Assembly: GCA_965153355.1 (NCBI GenBank)
Contig: OZ231126.1
Span: 2,542,001 to 2,606,000, forward strand
Direction: 5' to 3'
From: Flaccisagitta enflata
Lineage: Eukaryota; Chaetognatha; Sagittoidea; Aphragmophora
Length of the DNA: 64,000 bases
In this document: one piece after another, positions 10,962-20,700 of the stretch
Numbering within the stretch: position 1 is the stretch's first letter
Layout: each line of letters begins with the position of its first letter
The notes under the pieces: generated by a model
The model's database searches: none
Seen by the model: only the letters and a program-made list of their open reading frames with translations
Told to the model about the DNA's origin: nothing
Made by a program: the position numbers and the translations under genes

Positions 10962-11237
10962 GATTGCGATACCCGACAGGCGGAGGAAGAAGATAGCGAT
11001 AGCACCGGGACCGATTCTGACGATGATGCAAATGACAATTCCGGGGACTCGGAAGACGACTCAACTCAGAAAGCAGACTTGAAGCCGATGTCCGCGAGGA
11101 AAGGTCGTCCACCGGTGATTTCGTAGGAGATGCAAGCTGCTTTTGCCGCGGATCATCCACAATCTCGCAACAGAAATCATGATAAGGATGACGCAGATTT
11201 CTTCCCAAATGACTTCGCCGAAAGTGATATGATCTAG
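10962..11237 (+). pseudogene. Acidic coding remnant with in-frame TAG
   Basis: This plus-strand frame encodes 54 very acidic residues (EEEDSDSTGTDSDDDANDN), then KGRPPVIS, a TAG at 11124-11126, then 36 more protein-like residues (KDDADFFPNDFAESDMI) to a second stop at 11235. The bias is unlike the flanking AT-rich repeats. A frame with ATG at about 10907 (MLVKVDVYDMITG) lies upstream, offset by one base. Either an exon boundary precedes the TAG or this is a decayed gene. Family unknown. Confidence 0.35.
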
Positions 11238-11306
11238 CTGTGGCCGACGGGAAAGGCAACGGCCTTGTAAACAAAAACAAAACACTTACGACAACAAAAA
11301 ACAAAA

Positions 11307-11307
<1 letters not shown>

Positions 11308-11379
<72 letters not shown>

Positions 11380-11405
11380 AACAACAACAACAACGACAAC
11401 AACAA
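11308..11405. repeat. (CAA)n microsatellite
   Basis: About 100 bases of CAA with a few CAT and CGA interruptions. Confidence 0.95.
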
Positions 11406-11612
11406 CTTTCTACTTGTTAATAGGAATCTCTTTTTATCTGTTGATGTTTCTTACATTTTAGACTCGAATTGGCAACCTGCTTTGATAAATTAAAAGCTTT
11501 CTCATTTTAAAACCCCGAAAAAACGCGGGATTTCTTAAACGTTGTGGAGGGGTGGGCAGGGGCATACACATAGTCCTACACAGCGCCGTAAATAAGCGTT
11601 TTTACTCTTTTT

Positions 11613-12167
11613 AGCACCATCATAACAGGCTCTGTCCGCTTGTCTGTCTGTCTATCTTTCTGCCTGTCTTTGTTGGTTGGTCGGTTAGTCACGCTCAAGT
11701 CAAAAAAAGCAAAAATTGTTTGAAATCAATTGAAAACTGGTCTCTCACGTAATTCTTGTTGTGGTAAGATTCGAGATTCGCCGGTCCAACTATAAGAAAT
11801 ATGTCCACACTCTGTCACCATATTTTACTCTTATACATAGGGATTTTTATGACTCTTGAATGATGAAGCGCTATTTCTATGGCGCATGAACTGAAAAAAA
11901 GTATGAAAACACCCATAGATAGATTTTCCTCTATGAATCTGTGAAATACTGATGACACAAAGTGTGGACATATTTCTCATAGTTGGCCCGGTGAATCTCG
12001 AATCATGCCTTGATCATCATAGTATTCATCTTCATAGCGATAAGTCTGACAGACCTGGGGTCAGGGGTAGGTCGCATAAAGCTAGGGATAGGGGGTCATA
12101 GACCTATGAATTGGTCTGAGAATGAACAACGCCAGGCGCACCATCTTGGCCCGTGTATCTGGCTCTG
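11613..12167 (+). mobile_element. Diverged fold-back family element interrupted by a MITE
   Basis: Starts TTTTTAGCACCATCATAACAGG, with a GTCTGTCTGTC and GGTTGGTCGG tract and TCACGCTCAAG. After the MITE at 11768-12004 it shows GGCGCACCATCTTGG and a GTGTATCTGGCTCTG end. It is clearly related but old. Confidence 0.4.
11768..12004. mobile_element. Short palindromic MITE
   Basis: Inverted ends GATTCGAGATTCGCCGG and CCGGTGAATCTCGAATC. Arms match for about 45 bp (CCAACTATAAGAAATATGTC versus its reverse complement). 237 bp with no coding capacity. Confidence 0.75.
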
Positions 12168-12329
12168 TTATCTTGTGCGTCATGTGCCCAAGGATGTAGG
12201 GTGAAGTGGGCTAAAATGGGTCACTTTTTTGATTATTTTCTATATTTCTATTAAAATGTTGTATTTTATGATTGATTATGGACGATGTGTGTCACACTTA
12301 AGTTTTTTTAAAGCTTCTTTATTCTGTGA

Positions 12330-12416
12330 CGTCACTGCTCCTGCCCAAATGGTCTAGTGACAAATATGGCCCCTACCCACCCGCACGCAACTGGGGTAGC
12401 CGTGTATCCGGCCTTG
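12330..12416 (+). mobile_element. Fold-back family A element, 3' part only
   Basis: Only the right portion is present: GCTCCTGCCCAAATGGTC, CGCACGCAACT and GTGTATCCGGCCTTG. The 5' hairpin and tetranucleotide tract are missing. Confidence 0.75.
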
Positions 12417-13072
12417 TTTAAACACAAGTAGTTGACCCATGGGTCACCTACAACGTTGGCCATCAATTTATTCCAAGTGAGGAGTTACAATACATTAGTG
12501 AAAAAACAAGTGACCTAGAATATCAATTTAGCTAAAAAAGTATCTTATGGCAAAAAATATTAGGTTATATGATAAGTTTTTTAGAAATTAACGGTATAGC
12601 ATCAAATCATCATAGTAATAACATAAAATCTTTTAAAAAAATGGAACAAGATGTTCAGAGCGAGAATGAGCTGTATCTTGCTTACTCTGACCCATGAGTT
12701 GGATAACAAGCATATCTCAGCATTTTGATGAAAATTTCTTGATTTTAGCATCGTGACCCATGTTACTAAAACCATGTTATTGAAAAATGCTCTTAGGGGG
12801 GGTATCCGGAGATGTGTGGAAAACTATTACTGCCCACCTTTAACCAGCTATCCATTAATCCATAAATGCTTTCCTCCTCCATTTGATCTCCATGGAAATA
12901 AGAAGTTGGTTTTATGCCTAGCGACGCACAATTTTTAGCAATTTACTATTTAATTTCACTACGTTAGCATCCAAATATTACCCCCCTCTGGCCGGGCCTG
13001 AATGAAGTCAATCACATGATTGCAACAATATGCTAATTAGGGGCAAAAAAACTGAAGAAAAGCAAAAAAGAA
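12417..13072. other. No supported gene
   Basis: AT-rich sequence. One plus-strand open frame (12753-12938) has no supporting splice sites or domain. Confidence 0.45.
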
Positions 13073-13234
13073 CAAGGCCAAATATATGGCTACCTAAGTC
13101 GCGTGCGGGTGGGCAGGGGCCAAATTTAAAAAAGATGGTGACCGACCGACCAACCCACTGACCAACCAACCGACCAACCAACCAACCCACGGACGGATGG
13201 ACAAAGCAGGTTGTGGAGTCGCGTGTACGCGACT
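13073..13234 (-). mobile_element. Fold-back family A element
   Basis: CAAGGCCAAATATATGGC left end, a GACCGACCAACC tract and a GTGTACGCGACT right end. The variable arm positions differ from the canonical copies. Confidence 0.75.
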
Positions 13235-13539
13235 TAAAGCCCTTTGCTGACCTAGTGTGATATCCTCATAGAATAATGTTTTGCATATTGGCATACCCGA
13301 TTGCCCGCATTATCTCAAGTCTAGAGGAGATCTACTTAACTGCTAACTATTTATCGTTATACGACTTTTGTCCAGTGACAACCAAGAGGAAGAAAGATCA
13401 ATACGATTACAAAACTACTTATACTGATACTTTTTTTCACTCATAACATGGCAAAAGCAGTCATTTTATTTGATGACATCGTCATGAGAGTTGCAGAAAC
13501 TGGATATCGGGTGCTAACGTTTAGTCTTCACCGTGAGGG

Positions 13540-14042
13540 TTGGGTGCTTCACATAGCAAAAGTTGGTAGTATCCCTTCACCCTACTTACGTAATATGGAG
13601 GAGCATAAATCATGACGATGACCATTTTTTTTTTTTTAAATCCTTTTATCTTCCGTTTTTGTTTTGGCTTTAAAGTTCCTACAGATTTCCCAGAATTCAG
13701 CAAAATCCTGTGTAGTTTTGTTACGGAAAGGACAATTATTTGTTTTAGAAAAACATGATGTTTACAAAAATAAACTAAAATATCAAAACATAAGCTATAT
13801 AAGAGCTTATGAAAAGGCAAAATTACAATCTTATAAAGAGTAGAAATTTGTAAAAGCTAATTCAAACTATGTCAGCATATTGTTTTATCCCACTGCATTA
13901 TACAAATTAGGTCGACAAAGCAATTTAAAAAAAAAAGAAAGATGAACAATTTTTGATGAAACAAAAATAGTAAGGGTCATTGGCCACATTTGGTAAAAAA
14001 GGCGAAAAGAAATAACCTACTTTTGCTATGTGAAGCACCCAA
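13540..14042 (+). mobile_element. MITE with 9-bp target duplication, copy 1
   Basis: Terminal inverted repeats TTGGGTGCTTCACATAGCAA at both ends. Perfect 9-bp direct repeats CCGTGAGGG flank it (13531-13539 and 14043-14051). 503 bp with no transposase. A 9-bp duplication is usual for Mutator-like elements; this assignment is inference. Confidence 0.88.
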
Positions 14043-14065
14043 CCGTGAGGGCATGGTCTTGTCTG

Positions 14066-14070
<5 letters not shown>

Positions 14071-14133
<63 letters not shown>
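14071..14133. repeat. (GA)n microsatellite
   Basis: About 31 GA units. Confidence 0.9.
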
Positions 14134-14137
<4 letters not shown>

Positions 14138-14144
14138 TACTATA

Positions 14145-14615
14145 CAGTGGACCACCGCCTTTTTGTCACCTGATTTAACAGCATTTCGGATTTAACATCC
14201 AAGTTTATTCGGTCCCAAATTTTTGCAGGCTTTTGTAGTGTTAATTTTACCTGATTTAACGACACCTGATATAACCGCCAAACCTGATCTAAAGTCACTA
14301 TTTTCAGGTCCCTTTTAAGTTTTTTCTTCTGATTTAATGACATTGACATTTCAATTTAGTTATATGATTTTTTTTCTCACTTTGAATTTTTTTCAAGCTT
14401 TGATACAATAAAAAATTAAAGAAAGATATAATAATATAAACTTAGGCAAAAGTGAACAAGATGAAGAATAGGAAAAAACCTATGAATAAAAAAGATAAAA
14501 TGATATCAGTAGAAAAACTTTCTAATGAAAAATCAAAAATTCGATTTAACAGCATTCGGATTTAACGACCAACAATCCCTAGTCCCTTCAGGGTCGTTAA
14601 ATCGGGTTCCCACTG
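14145..14615. mobile_element. TA-flanked MITE (CAGTGG ends)
   Basis: CAGTGGACCACCGCC at the left and GGTTCCCACTG at the right, flanked by TA (14143-14144 and 14616-14617). Interior copies of CCTGATTTAAC / TTAAATCGGG are inverted. Tc1/mariner/pogo-like ends, no transposase frame. Confidence 0.65.
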
Positions 14616-14836
14616 TACTTCCGTCGAGACTTTACAAGTCTATAGGAGCGAATTTCTCATTTCACATTTCACAGCAATATATGCTAGAAGAAGAAGAAAA
14701 CGGGCAGACATGCACACAAACAGACAAACAGACATAGTCGTTTTGTCTTAAAGTTTCTTTGTCTTTGATCTTTGGAGGAGTTGTAGCTTCGACGATGTCC
14801 GAGTTTCAGCGCGATCGACCGAATCCGCCAACTTCC

Positions 14837-14969
14837 ACCATTAGGCGCCGTTTGAGAGTTTCCACCTGAGCGTCTGCGGCGAATATTCGTCAAGTTTCCG
14901 CGTAAAAAAACCGGCGTCGATCTTATCGCCAACATCCACCGCATCGACACCAACCGCATCGGCATTGAG
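14837..14969 (-). CDS. Possible exon behind a (TTC)n tract
   Basis: On the minus strand an acceptor TCAACGTCAG (just above 14969) is preceded by more than 300 bases of TTC/pyrimidine repeat. The following frame reads QRQLNADAVGVDAVDVGDK..DAGFFTRKLDEYSPQTL and reaches a possible donor CTCAG/GTGGAA. It is GC-richer than the surroundings. No domain and no partner exon, so weak. Confidence 0.22.
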
Positions 14970-14988
14970 CTGACGTTGAGAAGATTAA

Positions 14989-15309
14989 GAAGAAGAAGAA
15001 GAAGATGATGATGATAAAACAAAGAAGTAGACGAAGAAGAAGAAGAAGAAGAAGAAGAAGAAGAAGAAGAAGAAGAAGAAGAAGAAGAAGAAGAAGAAGA
15101 AGAAGAAAAAGAAAAAAAAGAAGAAGAAGAAGAAGAAGAAGAAGAAGAAGAAGAAGAAGAAGAAGGAGAAGAAGAAGAAGAAGAAGATGATGATAAAGAC
15201 AAAGAAGTAGACGAAGAAGAAGAAGAAGAAGAAGAAGAAAAAGAAGAAGAAGAAGAAGAAGAAGAAGGAGAAGAAGAAGAAGAAGAAGAAGAAGAAGAAG
15301 AAGAAGAAG
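14989..15309. repeat. (GAA)n microsatellite
   Basis: About 320 bases of GAA with GATGAT and GTAGAC interruptions. Two internal segments repeat each other (GATGATGATAAAACAAAGAA and a near copy at 15186). Confidence 0.95.
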
Positions 15310-15495
15310 GTAATACACAACTCTGAAAAAATGGAATGGATACCAATAAAGGCGGCTCTCGCCGACCGGAAAAAAGTCGTAAATGGGAGTTTTTTTTCTT
15401 TGTGCATGTTCTCCTGTGTGTGTTTATTTCAACATATCTGGTTGACTGCTTGTCTGTTTTTGTCATTTAATCTCTGTCTGTTTGTGTCTCTTTTT

Positions 15496-15656
15496 AGCTG
15501 CGGACACGCAACTCTATAAGAGGCTTTGTCCATCCGTCCGTCGGTTGGTCGGTCGGTCGGTTAGTCGGTTCGTCACGCTCAAGTTGAAAAGTGGGAAAAC
15601 GCGCATATCCGCCCCTGCCCACCTATCCGCAACTGGTGGCCGTGTATCCGGCCTTG
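15496..15656 (+). mobile_element. Fold-back family B element nested in repeat J
   Basis: AGCTGCGGACACGCAACT start, CTATAAGAGG, GGTC tract, CTATCCGCAACTGG and GTATCCGGCCTTG end. Confidence 0.85.
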
Positions 15657-15668
15657 TTCCTCTTGGTC

Positions 15669-15669
<1 letters not shown>

Positions 15670-15747
<78 letters not shown>
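15670..15747. repeat. (GT)n(CT)n microsatellite
   Basis: A TG tract followed by a CT tract within repeat J. Confidence 0.9.
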
Positions 15748-15748
<1 letters not shown>

Positions 15749-16157
15749 AAGCAGTTTAAAATATCAAGGTTAGCATCATAAAAGTTGTTGTAAATTTGAA
15801 TAACTTTACTATTCCCTAATGTTACATAAGGCCAAAAATTGTGATCAATAAAAAATATCAATTTTTGCAAAAATTCAAAAAAATAAAAAAAGATTCAAAA
15901 AATCATAACGCGAAAAATAATCATTGTAGAGACCTCTGGTTGGCACCATTGGAAAGAGAAAAATTAACTCTTTCTTAGCTGTGAATATCAAAAAATGTAT
16001 CATCCCAGCCTTAAAACGGCAGAACTTTCTAAAGTTGACCACAAATCCAAAATGGAAAACATACTTCTCCCTTACGTTTCAAAAAGTTGAATTACGTAAT
16101 TCGTCTTTTTTCCAACAAAATCGGGATAAGGCACTCACAGTATGTAACCAACCGCAC

Positions 16158-16291
<134 letters not shown>

Positions 16292-16329
16292 TATGAGCAG
16301 ATGTAAGCCCAAGGGCCAAGCCAATTCAG

Positions 16330-16650
16330 TCAAGATTCAGGCTCATGTGCAATTGGCTTACTGGTTAGTGGGTACAAACAAATTACCATGAAAGCGAAGT
16401 TAAGTTGCTCATGGGTCTTGACTTTCGTGGTCACGTTACAAGATGGCGAAATAGACTTCAAAATAGTTACGAAGAGTGGATGAAAGCTTTTTGCATATGT
16501 TTCATAACTGGTTACAGCACAAAACTCGGTGATGCTATCAATGAAGGAGCATTTTTGCGCTGATTTTGTCACCGAATCTTTGATGTCCTTGTAATATTTG
16601 TCCCGGAAATCACGGAGTAATGTACAAATGTTTTCGAGCTCTTGTTGTTT

Positions 16651-16682
<32 letters not shown>

Positions 16683-16827
16683 GCTGTTGTTGTTGTTTTT
16701 GTTGTTGTTGTTGTTGTTGTTGTTTTTCTTGTTCCAATGAATTACATTGATTTGAGGCGAACATGTCTACAGGGGGAAATGACGACGAAAATTGTTGCTT
16801 ACGGCTCATCGTCGACATTTGCCTCAA
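16330..16827 (-). CDS. Possible polyglutamine protein or exon
   Basis: A 165-codon minus-strand frame starts MRQMSTMSRKQQFSS. It carries two glutamine tracts encoded by the GTT/AAC array (about residues 36-60) and continues as normal-looking sequence (LLRDFRDKYYKDIKDSV, FCAVTSYETYAKSFHPLF). Unlike the other microsatellite frames, it stays open for about 100 codons beyond the repeat with varied composition. No domain recognised. It could be one exon of a larger gene or chance. Confidence 0.35.
16645..16730. repeat. (GTT)n microsatellite
   Basis: About 28 GTT units with TTT interruptions. It encodes the glutamine tract of the minus-strand candidate frame. Confidence 0.9.
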
Positions 16828-16876
16828 TTTGGGTCACAGTTCTTTTCAATGATTAACATCTCGTTAATTTAACTTT

Positions 16877-17040
16877 CAGATGGCCCGTATTTAGTAATCG
16901 TTCTTGCGTTAGAAGATCTCGGCCTTCAGTAAAGTTGTACGAGATAATTTTAAACCTACATTCAATAACAAACCATGACTAAGCGTGTTATCGGTGACGA
17001 GCGAAATCTACTTCACTCGTTTTGTCTATAGACTGTATAT
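16877..17040 (+). repeat. Dispersed repeat I, copy 3
   Basis: ATGGCCCGTATTTAGTAATC after TTTCAG, ending TTTTGTCTATAGACTGTATA. It is nearly the reverse complement of copy 2. Confidence 0.75.
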
Positions 17041-17277
17041 TTTGTTTCGTTGACATTGGGACTGATATTGCACTCGCATATCAACATTACTTGGATGATC
17101 ATTGTGCTCATATGGGACACAATAATGGAACCATGATTTTCCCAGCAATTGAATGGAATCTATGGAAATCCCGACGTTGGTAATGATGGGGTATGGCTGG
17201 TAATAATTGGTAATGGGGTACAATTGTACAATCATCTGTGATCTTTTGTTTGAAAGACTTTTTAAGCGGTTTTTTAA

Positions 17278-17372
17278 ATTAGGGTCAGGGGTGGGTTTAG
17301 GGTTAGGGTTAGGGATAGTTTAAGGGTAAGGGTTAGGGACAGGGTTAGCTTTAGGGCTAAGGGTTGGCTGGG
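17278..17372 (+). repeat. Degenerate telomere-like TTAGGG tract
   Basis: Imperfect copies of TTAGGG (GGGTTTAGGGTTAGGGTTAG and variants), all in one orientation. It looks like an interstitial telomere-type repeat, consistent with an animal using TTAGGG. Confidence 0.6.
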
Positions 17373-17689
17373 TTTTATGTATTACGGCCGAAAGGTATTC
17401 GAATTAAAGCTTCGCTCTGGCGGAGGATTCGGAAAGAAAAACAAAATCGTGCAGAGAATCGTTCATTTTGTCCGGTTATGGTTGGTGATGGTAGGTAATG
17501 ATTGGTAATGGTTGTGCTTTTCAACTGCAAAATGGTCGTTAGCTTAAATCAGTTGTAGCCAAGCAAATATCCAAATTGAACAAATTTGTGGATTTATTTC
17601 AGGAGCCTCATTATAACCATGCAAGACCGATATCTGCTCCCTCTCTCAGTGTATAAGCTGACATAAGCTGACATTAGTTGACACTTTTC

Positions 17690-17703
17690 TCTGTCTGTCT
17701 GTC

Positions 17704-17753
<50 letters not shown>

Positions 17754-17754
17754 A
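17690..17754. repeat. (GTCT)n(CT)n microsatellite used as a pyrimidine tract
   Basis: Tetranucleotide then CT run, ending four bases before the acceptor AG at 17757-17758. It serves as the pyrimidine tract of the first recognised XKR-like exon. Confidence 0.8.
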
Positions 17755-17758
17755 CTAG

Positions 17759-20700
17759 CCGGTATCGCCATCTGGCATTCTTTGGCTTAACTTCATTTTG
17801 GATCTGTCTAGGCGGATTTCTTCAAGTCATCGTCCTTCTGCGTTATTTCAGGTGCAAAAAAAAAAAGGCGTGTTTCTAGTGGCGACCAAAAACGCGTTTT
17901 TTCCCATTTGAACGCGTTTTCAGCGTGAACACATACTCAAGAATTTCAATTGTCCCACAAGCAAGTGTAGCAAAGGGGAGCGCTGTAGTGCAAGTGAGCG
18001 GAATGAGCGGTGCGAGCGAACGAACATAGCGAGCGACCGTGTGGCGCGTTAAAAATGCGATTGTCTCTGACTAGAAACGCCCCAGATTCTTCGAAAATGA
18101 TACACACTCGACTGATTCGCGAAGTGAAATCCTGGGCTTAAATCCATCCTTAAATGGATATCCCTTGATTTAGAGCTTACATATAAGAATTAGTCATAGC
18201 GACAAGCAACTTAAAAGCTAAAATCGATAGATTTCAACTCAAGGATTTTCATTCGAAAGAAATACTACTTCGCGATTTACAATTAAACAAAGTAAGTGTG
18301 GATAGCATCAATAATCGTGCGCTAACATTGCTGTGAATGCGGGCCAACTAAGTGAGCTGCCAGTTCAGATTTGGACTTCTACTAGTTCAAGTACCTTCAT
18401 AATGCATGATTCATAAATGACAACAATGATCTCTGTGAATGCAAGTCAGATTAGTGAGCCGCCATGTGACTGTGTCGGCTAAAATGAATGAGCAAAACAA
18501 ACGGAAAGAAAGTAACATGAGCGAAACACGTTTTTCAAAAACAAAACAAAACAAAACAAAACAAAACAAAACAAAACAAAACAAAACAAAACAAAACAAA
18601 ACAAAACAAAACAATACAGTGAATGAGCTAGAAGCGCCTCTGAGCGGTATGTGCCCTGCCTGAAGATGCTTTCGCAAATCCGCGAACAGAAAGAACGAAT
18701 TACCGTATTTCCTGTAATTAGCGCCCTGGGCGCTTTTGAAATGGAAATAAAACATTCACTCACGTATAGTTGATATCACATGAAACCTACTCTTTTTGAC
18801 AAATATTTTGTAATTCAGTGCAATAAAACGCTAATATAGAGAATGATTTTTGCATTGCATTTCATTCTTGTGTGTATTTGCCAATGATAAAATTTGATTA
18901 TGATAAATTTGACAATATTCTTTTCAAAAATATGGTTACATAATGAACTCTCTTTTTCTTGAAAAGTGGGGGGCGCTAATTAGAGGGGGGGCGATAAATA
19001 TTGGAAACATGGTATTCCCTTAATCTGTCACACTGATGTCACACTGTTTCATAGAAAGATTTTTAAAAATTTGAGTTAGAGTATGCATGGAACTATATAA
19101 CCTTCCAAAACATGCTAGAAATGACATCTGTTAATCCGTGTCAATTAATCAATCAATCAATCAATCAAACAATCAATCAATCAATCAATCAATGACTCGT
19201 GAATGCCACCTGAAGCATAAAACACGCCTGCTTGGATCCTCTCCCGACTCCTCTTCGCGTGTTGTTGTTGGTTTGTGCGCCGTTTCTCATGGCGCCGGTT
19301 CTTACAAACCTTTTCGGCGCTTTGCTGATCATTCGAAATGACAAAGACAAAGATAAACAGAACAAAGTTATCAGGTTGGAAATGGACATCTTTTTAGTGC
19401 TTGCAACTCTATGAGCCACTTTTCTGTCTGTTTGTCGTGTGTGTGAGTAGGGAGGCTTCTCCGCCCCTGCCCTAAGTAGTCTATATGCCCACCCACATGC
19501 GTCGGCTTAGTTTTCTGCATTTTTTAATCTCAACGATTAAATTCACTTCGTACGTTTTTAGTCGCGTGCTACGCGACTCTACACCCCGCTATGTCGGTCT
19601 GTCGGTCGGTTGGTCGGTCGGTCAGTTGATTGGTCCCTTTTTTACTTTTCCAGAGTTTTTGAGCTTTTTGGGCAGCGGCCCCGAAGGGGCCGATGACCTA
19701 TGCTTTCTCACATAGGGGAAATTTCTCCTTCTCCTTCTTCTTCTCCGTCCCCCCCCCCTCGAGGCCCAAATCTTAGTCTTGAGGCCCAAATCCTAGTCTC
19801 AAGGCCCAAATCCTAGCCTCGAGGCTCAAATCCTACCTTTGAAGCTTGAATACCAGCCTTGAGGCTCAAATCTCAGCCTCAGGGCTCAAATTCCAGCCTG
19901 AAGGCTCAAACCAAAGCCTCAAAGCTCAAATCCAGACTCGAGGCTCAAATCCCAGCCCCAAGGCTCAAATCCCAGCCCCAAGGCCCGAATCATAGTCTCA
20001 AGCCCCGAATCCTAGCCTCAAAGCTCAAATTCCAGCCTCCAAGCTAAAATCCCAGCCTCCAAGCTCAAATCCCAAGCTCAGGGCCCAAATCTCAGCCTTA
20101 AGGCCCTAAATATAGCCTCCAGGCTCTAATTCAAGCCTTGAGGTTCAAATAAAAACAACATAGGTCATCGGCCCCTTCGGGGCCGCTGCCCCTCTAACCA
20201 CCTAACACCCAAAAACACGCTCATAGGGGCAACGGGTACCGCTGACCATCTGACGCTTTTGCGACTATTTAGCCTACTACTGAGGCCCAAATGCTCTAGT
20301 GACCTTCTCCAGCACTGCTCCTGTCCACCGCATGCAACTGGGGTAGCTGTGTGTGCGGCCTTGTTTTCTCTATTTTTCCATCTTTCCCCGATTCTTCTGT
20401 AATTGACCAATGACTTTACATCTAATTGATCAAATGCCAGTGCTTCTCTACTAAGCTTATTCATCTTAGAATGTATCAAATTTGTGCTATGCTCTCTTGT
20501 CATGATCAGTATCAATCACCTCGTGACTTCTTTGAAGATGGCAGAAATTGCGGGCGAATCCGTCCCTCAATTGGCAACTCAATGGGCTATCATTTTATCC
20601 CATGTCAACAGTCCTTCTTCCAGCGACTACTATCGCGGCATCAGTTTTATTCAAGGTGTGATATTTGGGTGCTTCACATAGCAAAAGTTGCTTATTTCTT

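Larger units (their letters stand above)
15322..16107 (+). repeat. Large dispersed repeat J, copy 1
   Basis: Runs from GGAATGGATACCAATAAAGG through GTCGTAAATGGGAG to the palindrome GAATTACGTAATTC at about 16091. The whole block is present inverted at 44594-45434. This copy carries a family B insertion (15496-15656) and short TG/CT tracts, where the other copy has a 300-bp GA/CA tract. Confidence 0.75.

Noticed and set aside
13450-13539. Plus-strand frame MAKAVILFDDIVMRVAETGYR as the missing first XKR exon
   Set aside because: It lacks the expected first-helix pattern and has no phase-2 donor, so I could not link it to the 17759 exon.
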